Below are positions 61,086-64,000 of a stretch of DNA of 64,000 nt, piece by piece (position 1 is the stretch's first letter; each line of letters begins with the position of its first letter). The stretch lies in the NCBI GenBank assembly GCA_040755195.1, contig JBFMBL010000012.1, forward strand, positions 1 through 64,000, in the 5' to 3' direction. The position numbers and the translations under genes were made by a program. The stretch is from SURF-55 sp040755195. GTDB taxonomy: Bacteria; Bacillota; Desulfotomaculia; Desulfotomaculales; Ammonificaceae. The notes under the pieces are model-generated. The model worked only from the letters and a program-made list of their open reading frames with translations, was not told the origin of the DNA and made no database searches.

Positions 61086-61833
61086 GTATCAGGCGAAGGC
61101 CCGTTAAGGTGATATAAGGGTCCACTTGCTCAATCGTCTGGCTCTGCCGGGCGATCAACTCCGCAAAACCGCCGGTCGCCACCACCGACGGATCCTCCTT
61201 AAGTTCAGCCTTGATCCGCCGCACGATCTCGTCCACCATGCCGGCAAAGCCCAGCACGATCCCCGCCTGCATGCTTTGGACGGTATTCCGCCCAATGACC
61301 GCCGGCGGCGCTACCAAATCAACCCGCGGAAGTCTTGCCGCCCGGGAAAAGAGGGCCTCGCAGGAAATACCCACGCCCGGCGCGATAACCCCGCCCAGAT
61401 ATTCACCCTTGGCCGAAATGACATCGAAGGTAATGGCGGTTCCGAAATCAACGATGATAAGCGGGCCGCCGTATACCGCAAACCCCGCTGCCGCGTTGAC
61501 CACTCTGTCGGCGCCGACCTCCCGGGGGTTTTCATATTTTATCGGAACACCCGTTCGGGTGCCGGGTCCGATGAAAAACACCTGCCTGTTGAAATAACGC
61601 TGTGACATTTCCTCAACCACCGGATTCAACGGCGGGACAACGGAACAGCCGGCCACATCCGTTACCTCTTCCGGATCGAGGCCTTCTTCCCTGAGAAACT
61701 GGCGGAGTGTCATCCCCAGCTCGTCCGCCGTCTGCTCGCGCCTGGTCGCCAGGCGCCAGGCGGCAATAAGTTTTCGCTGTTGAAAAACACCCGCGGTTAT
61801 ATTAGTGTTACCGATATCCAGCACCAGGATCAT
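61063..61833 (-). CDS. coaX: Type III pantothenate kinase
   Basis: A 256-residue kinase for the first step of coenzyme A synthesis. The P-loop-like MILVLDIGNTNITAGVF is at the start, followed by the substrate region GADRVVNAAAGFAVYG, the metal Asp in IIVDFGTAITFDVIS and GGVIAPGVGIS. The ATG overlaps the birA stop as ATGA, typical of coupled genes; birA-coaX-dusB form one unit. Confidence 0.97.
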   Translation of the reverse strand: MILVLDIGNTNITAGVFQQRKLIAAWRLATRREQTADELGMTLRQFLREEGLDPEEVTDVAGCSVVPPLNPVVEEMSQRYFNRQVFFIGPGTRTGVPIKYENPREVGADRVVNAAAGFAVYGGPLIIVDFGTAITFDVISAKGEYLGGVIAPGVGISCEALFSRAARLPRVDLVAPPAVIGRNTVQSMQAGIVLGFAGMVDEIVRRIKAELKEDPSVVATGGFAELIARQSQTIEQVDPYITLTGLRLIHERNQQA

Positions 61834-63011
61834 GGCCCGCTCCCCTCCCGTACCGTTACTTCACCGCCGCTCAGATGTATCGTTTTACCGTCCGGCAGCC
61901 CCAGCACCAGCCTCCCGCCGGCCTCGACGTCCAGCACAACACCGCCAAATACCCGCCCGGCATCGTCCACCACCACTTCTTTTTCGAGGCAGCAGAGCCG
62001 TTCTTTGTAATCTTTAAGAAAAGGCGCGAATCCTTCCCGGCACCAACGAAAATAACTGTTTTCTAAGGTCTTAAGAATAACGCCGAGCAGTCGAGCGCGG
62101 CAGGTCTCTTTTTCGGTATATATCTTAAGGGACGTGGCAAAAGCTTCAAGCTCTTCTGGGAAAAAAGTGATGTTCACATTCAAACCTACTCCGGCTACGG
62201 CGTAATGCACCTGCTCCGCCTCGGCGCTTATTTCGACTAGAACCCCGCCCGCTTTGCGGCCGTCCAGAATTATATCGTTCGGCCATTTCAAATCCGGCCG
62301 GATTCCAAGAAGTTCTTCAACACCCTGTACCACCGCCAGCGAAACGAGAAGCGAAAGTGTATGAATCTCCGCCGGGGAAACCGTAGGAGGCTGTTGCAAA
62401 ACTGCGCCTAGCTTTGTCAAGCTCGCCGTGCGGTGTTCACGCACTTCCGTGTACGCTCCGCGCCGCCCGGCTTCGCTTTCCGCGCTATGCTTGTTTTTCG
62501 CAGCCTCCGGGAACTTTTCTGAATTTGACTGCCGAAAGTCGCAAGGCTGTCTTTCCACCAAGGTTAAGGTGTTTTGCAACGCTACCGTAGGCCGTAATAT
62601 GAGCGAAAACCATAACCCGCCATGCGGCGAGTGCCATAAACGCCCGCGCCTGCCGCGCCCTCCGGTCTGCTCTTCGGCCGCAACCACCGTCCCTTCAACC
62701 GCCCCAGCGTGAGCCAGTTCTTTCGCCCTGTCGTTCGTGGAAGAAAGAACCCCGTGGTAGTGGTAGGGGCGGCCGAAAGCCCCGGTAAGCGACGGAAGAA
62801 CAACCCCGGGATGCAGCACATCGGGAACGTCGAGCAAAAGGTACCCTTTGCGCGGGCTTGCCGAAATCACAAACCCTTCCCGCCGCAAAGCACGGATATG
62901 TTTCCACACCGCTTCGCGGGAAACACCGAGATCCTGGCTGACCTCAGTCCCCGACAGATACCCTTTGGCTGTCAGCAGGCGGGTCATCAATCGCTCACGC
63001 AAAGGTTGCAC
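61830..63011 (-). CDS. birA: Biotin operon repressor / biotin-protein ligase BirA, with in-frame element insertion
   Basis: A 393-residue BirA, longer than the usual ~325. The N-terminal HTH is SGTEVSQDLGVSREAVWKHI, the biotinyl-AMP loop is GGRGRRGRLWHSPHGGLW and the ligase core continues VKWPNDIILDG in the form DLKWPNDIILDGRKAGG. Between LILRPTV (about residue 143) and TVSPAEIHTLSL (about 210) sit 68 extra residues encoded exactly by a 196-base MITE-like element plus its 8-base target duplication. Removing those 204 bases restores the family sequence. No stop is introduced, so an intact longer protein is predicted; whether it is active is unknown. The GTG at 63011 is the start. Confidence 0.9.
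   Translation of the reverse strand: MQPLRERLMTRLLTAKGYLSGTEVSQDLGVSREAVWKHIRALRREGFVISASPRKGYLLLDVPDVLHPGVVLPSLTGAFGRPYHYHGVLSSTNDRAKELAHAGAVEGTVVAAEEQTGGRGRRGRLWHSPHGGLWFSLILRPTVALQNTLTLVERQPCDFRQSNSEKFPEAAKNKHSAESEAGRRGAYTEVREHRTASLTKLGAVLQQPPTVSPAEIHTLSLLVSLAVVQGVEELLGIRPDLKWPNDIILDGRKAGGVLVEISAEAEQVHYAVAGVGLNVNITFFPEELEAFATSLKIYTEKETCRARLLGVILKTLENSYFRWCREGFAPFLKDYKERLCCLEKEVVVDDAGRVFGGVVLDVEAGGRLVLGLPDGKTIHLSGGEVTVREGSGP
62388..62583. mobile_element. MITE-like element, GTTGCAAAAC family, inserted in birA
   Basis: A 196-base element with ends AGGCTGTTGCAAAACTG and GTTTTGCAACGCT, flanked by the direct duplication ACCGTAGG (62380-62387 and 62584-62591). It shares its outer parts with the copy at 46946-47090 and carries about 50 additional internal bases containing the CACGCACTTCCGTGTACGC core also seen in the other hairpin repeats. 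It has no gene of its own and is read through as part of birA. Confidence 0.92.
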
Positions 63012-63043
63012 TTCGGACTCTTACTCCTCTTCCGGAAATGAAT

Positions 63044-63143
63044 CTAACCGCCAAGACGCCAAGGACGCCATGATTCAAAAAAATGAATCAAAAAAATAAA
63101 TATGTCACAATAGGTAAATCGCTATTTCCAGCGCCGATTTTCA
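63044..63143. repeat. Dispersed repeats between birA and nadC
   Basis: The left part, ACCGCCAAGACGCCAAGG (63047-63064), is an inverse copy of the motif at 24389-24412. The right part (63066-63143) matches 44908-44973. The right part ends within a few bases of the nadC stop codon. Confidence 0.75.
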
Positions 63144-64000
63144 TTCTTCGTTCTGCCGCAACGCAGCATAAGGCATTCCTTCGGAAACGTCCTCAATTTC
63201 GAGCGAGATATCGAGCGCCCGCACCGAATGGGTCAACGCGCCCACCGAGATAAGGTCAACCCCCGTTGCCGCGACCGCCCTGATATTCTCTTCGGTAATA
63301 CCTCCCGAAGCCTCAATCATTGCCCGCCCGGCGATTAGGCGCACCGCCTCCCGCATCATCGCCGCCGGCATGTTGTCCAGCATGATGATCTCCGCCCCCG
63401 CGGCAAGCGCCTCCTCAACCTGAGACAGGTTTTCCGCTTCCACCTCTATTTTAAAACCGTGCGGCGCCCTTTCCCGCGCCAGCCGCACCGCTTCTTTGAT
63501 CCCGCCGGCTACACGGATATGGTTGTCCTTAATGAGTATACCGTCGTAAAGGCCGAACCGGTGGTTCTTGCCCCCACCGGTGCGCACCGCGTATTTTTCG
63601 AGGGTCCGCAAACCGGGCGTGGTCTTGCGCGTATCCACCACCACCGCCTGAAGTCCGCCAATCTGTCCCACCATCAACGCCGTCCGGGTCGCAATCCCGG
63701 AAAGGTGCCGCAGGAAGTTAAGGGCGACCCGCTCACCGGTCAAAACGGCCCGCGCCCGGCCGTAGACCTCGGCAAGGACCACACCGGCTTTGACTTCAGT
63801 TCCCTCGGCAACCCTGTAAACACAATCAACCGCCGGATCAAGCCGAGCAAAAACCCTTTCCGCCACCGGCAAGCCCGCCACCACCCCGTCTTCCCGGGTG
63901 ACAAACACGCCCCGGGCCGAAACATTCTTCGGGACAACGGCCTGGGTGGTGCAGTCGCCTGCTCCGATATCCTCCTCAAGTGCCCGGTCGATCAGCGCGT
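63141..64000 (-). CDS. nadC: Nicotinate-nucleotide pyrophosphorylase (quinolinate phosphoribosyltransferase), 5' end outside window
   Basis: About 286 residues are visible, lacking only the first few. Reading starts ALIDRALEEDIGAGDCTT, the family N-terminal region, and includes the substrate-binding RHLSGIATRT, VVDTRKTTPGLR, the catalytic GGGKNHRFGLYDGILIKDNH and IMLDNMP. It makes nicotinate mononucleotide from quinolinate in NAD synthesis. The frame is open across 63909-64000, so an internal start at 63908 is not needed. Confidence 0.96.
   Translation of the reverse strand, partial: ALIDRALEEDIGAGDCTTQAVVPKNVSARGVFVTREDGVVAGLPVAERVFARLDPAVDCVYRVAEGTEVKAGVVLAEVYGRARAVLTGERVALNFLRHLSGIATRTALMVGQIGGLQAVVVDTRKTTPGLRTLEKYAVRTGGGKNHRFGLYDGILIKDNHIRVAGGIKEAVRLARERAPHGFKIEVEAENLSQVEEALAAGAEIIMLDNMPAAMMREAVRLIAGRAMIEASGGITEENIRAVAATGVDLISVGALTHSVRALDISLEIEDVSEGMPYAALRQNEE

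Noticed and set aside
62392..62583. Possible intein in BirA
   Set aside because: No splicing motifs; inverted ends and an 8-base target duplication show a DNA element instead.

Overview
The window looks like chromosomal DNA of an anaerobic, moderately GC-rich Gram-positive bacterium of the class Clostridia, in the Desulfotomaculum/Pelotomaculum range. The signs are the Firmicutes-type blocks hpf-secA-prfB, whiA/rapZ, ftsEX with an M23 hydrolase and ctpA, gap-pgk-tpiA-eno-secG with rpoN upstream, a c-di-AMP (ydaO) riboswitch, split transketolase genes, a CooT-like protein, a GerMN lipoprotein and strong AGGAGG ribosome binding sites. Placement at genus level is inference. Nearly everything is on the minus strand; the plus-strand genes are a DUF2508 protein (37.5 kb) and a two-component system plus GerMN lipoprotein (53.9-56.7 kb). 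I see no rRNA or tRNA genes.

Region by region. 0-11.3 kb: a complete type I-B CRISPR-Cas locus, read right to left as cas6-cas8b-cas7-cas5-cas3-cas4-cas1-cas2-leader-array (24 repeats), with a truncated PIN-domain gene beyond the array and a broken WYL-type regulator upstream of cas6. Between cas6 and the WYL remnant lie two degenerate CRISPR repeats. They enclose a short spacer-like segment that matches 17 of 18 bases beside the likely cas promoter, and the single mismatch is at spacer position 6. This looks like a crRNA-mimicking autoregulatory guide (CreR/CreA-like) and is the most interesting observation here. 11.5-16.2 kb: lower glycolysis plus secG, lacking cggR and gpmI. 16.4-20.7 kb: rpoN, whiA, a polysaccharide deacetylase where yvcK would be expected, and rapZ. 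20.9-26.2 kb: sugar-phosphate isomerase, glycogen debranching enzyme, ROK glucokinase and a HAD phosphatase. 26.3-33.5 kb: uvrC, uvrA, uvrB. 33.6-37.4 kb: MscS channel and a fused trehalose-6-P synthase/phosphatase behind a ydaO riboswitch, which together suggest osmotic adaptation. 37.5-43.1 kb: DUF2508, uracil-DNA glycosylase, CooT-like, ctpA, M23 hydrolase, ftsX, ftsE. 43.8-46.8 kb: two-gene transketolase and YitT. 47.3-52.6 kb: prfB (with programmed frameshift), secA, an unknown protein, hpf. 52.9-56.7 kb: cold-shock protein, GyrI-like protein, two-component system, GerMN lipoprotein. 56.8-64 kb: lysS, greA, an acyl-ACP-reductase-like dehydrogenase, dusB, coaX, birA, nadC (runs off the right edge).

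The spaces between genes are full of small non-autonomous repeats. Two MITE-like families have terminal inverted repeats and exact 8-bp target duplications. One copy sits in frame inside birA and adds 68 codons; another interrupts the ctpA promoter and duplicates its -10 box. Several of these elements share an apical hairpin module. A third inverted-repeat family, a roughly 70-bp repeat downstream of two genes, and period-7 tracts in at least eight intergenic regions complete the picture of a repeat-active genome.
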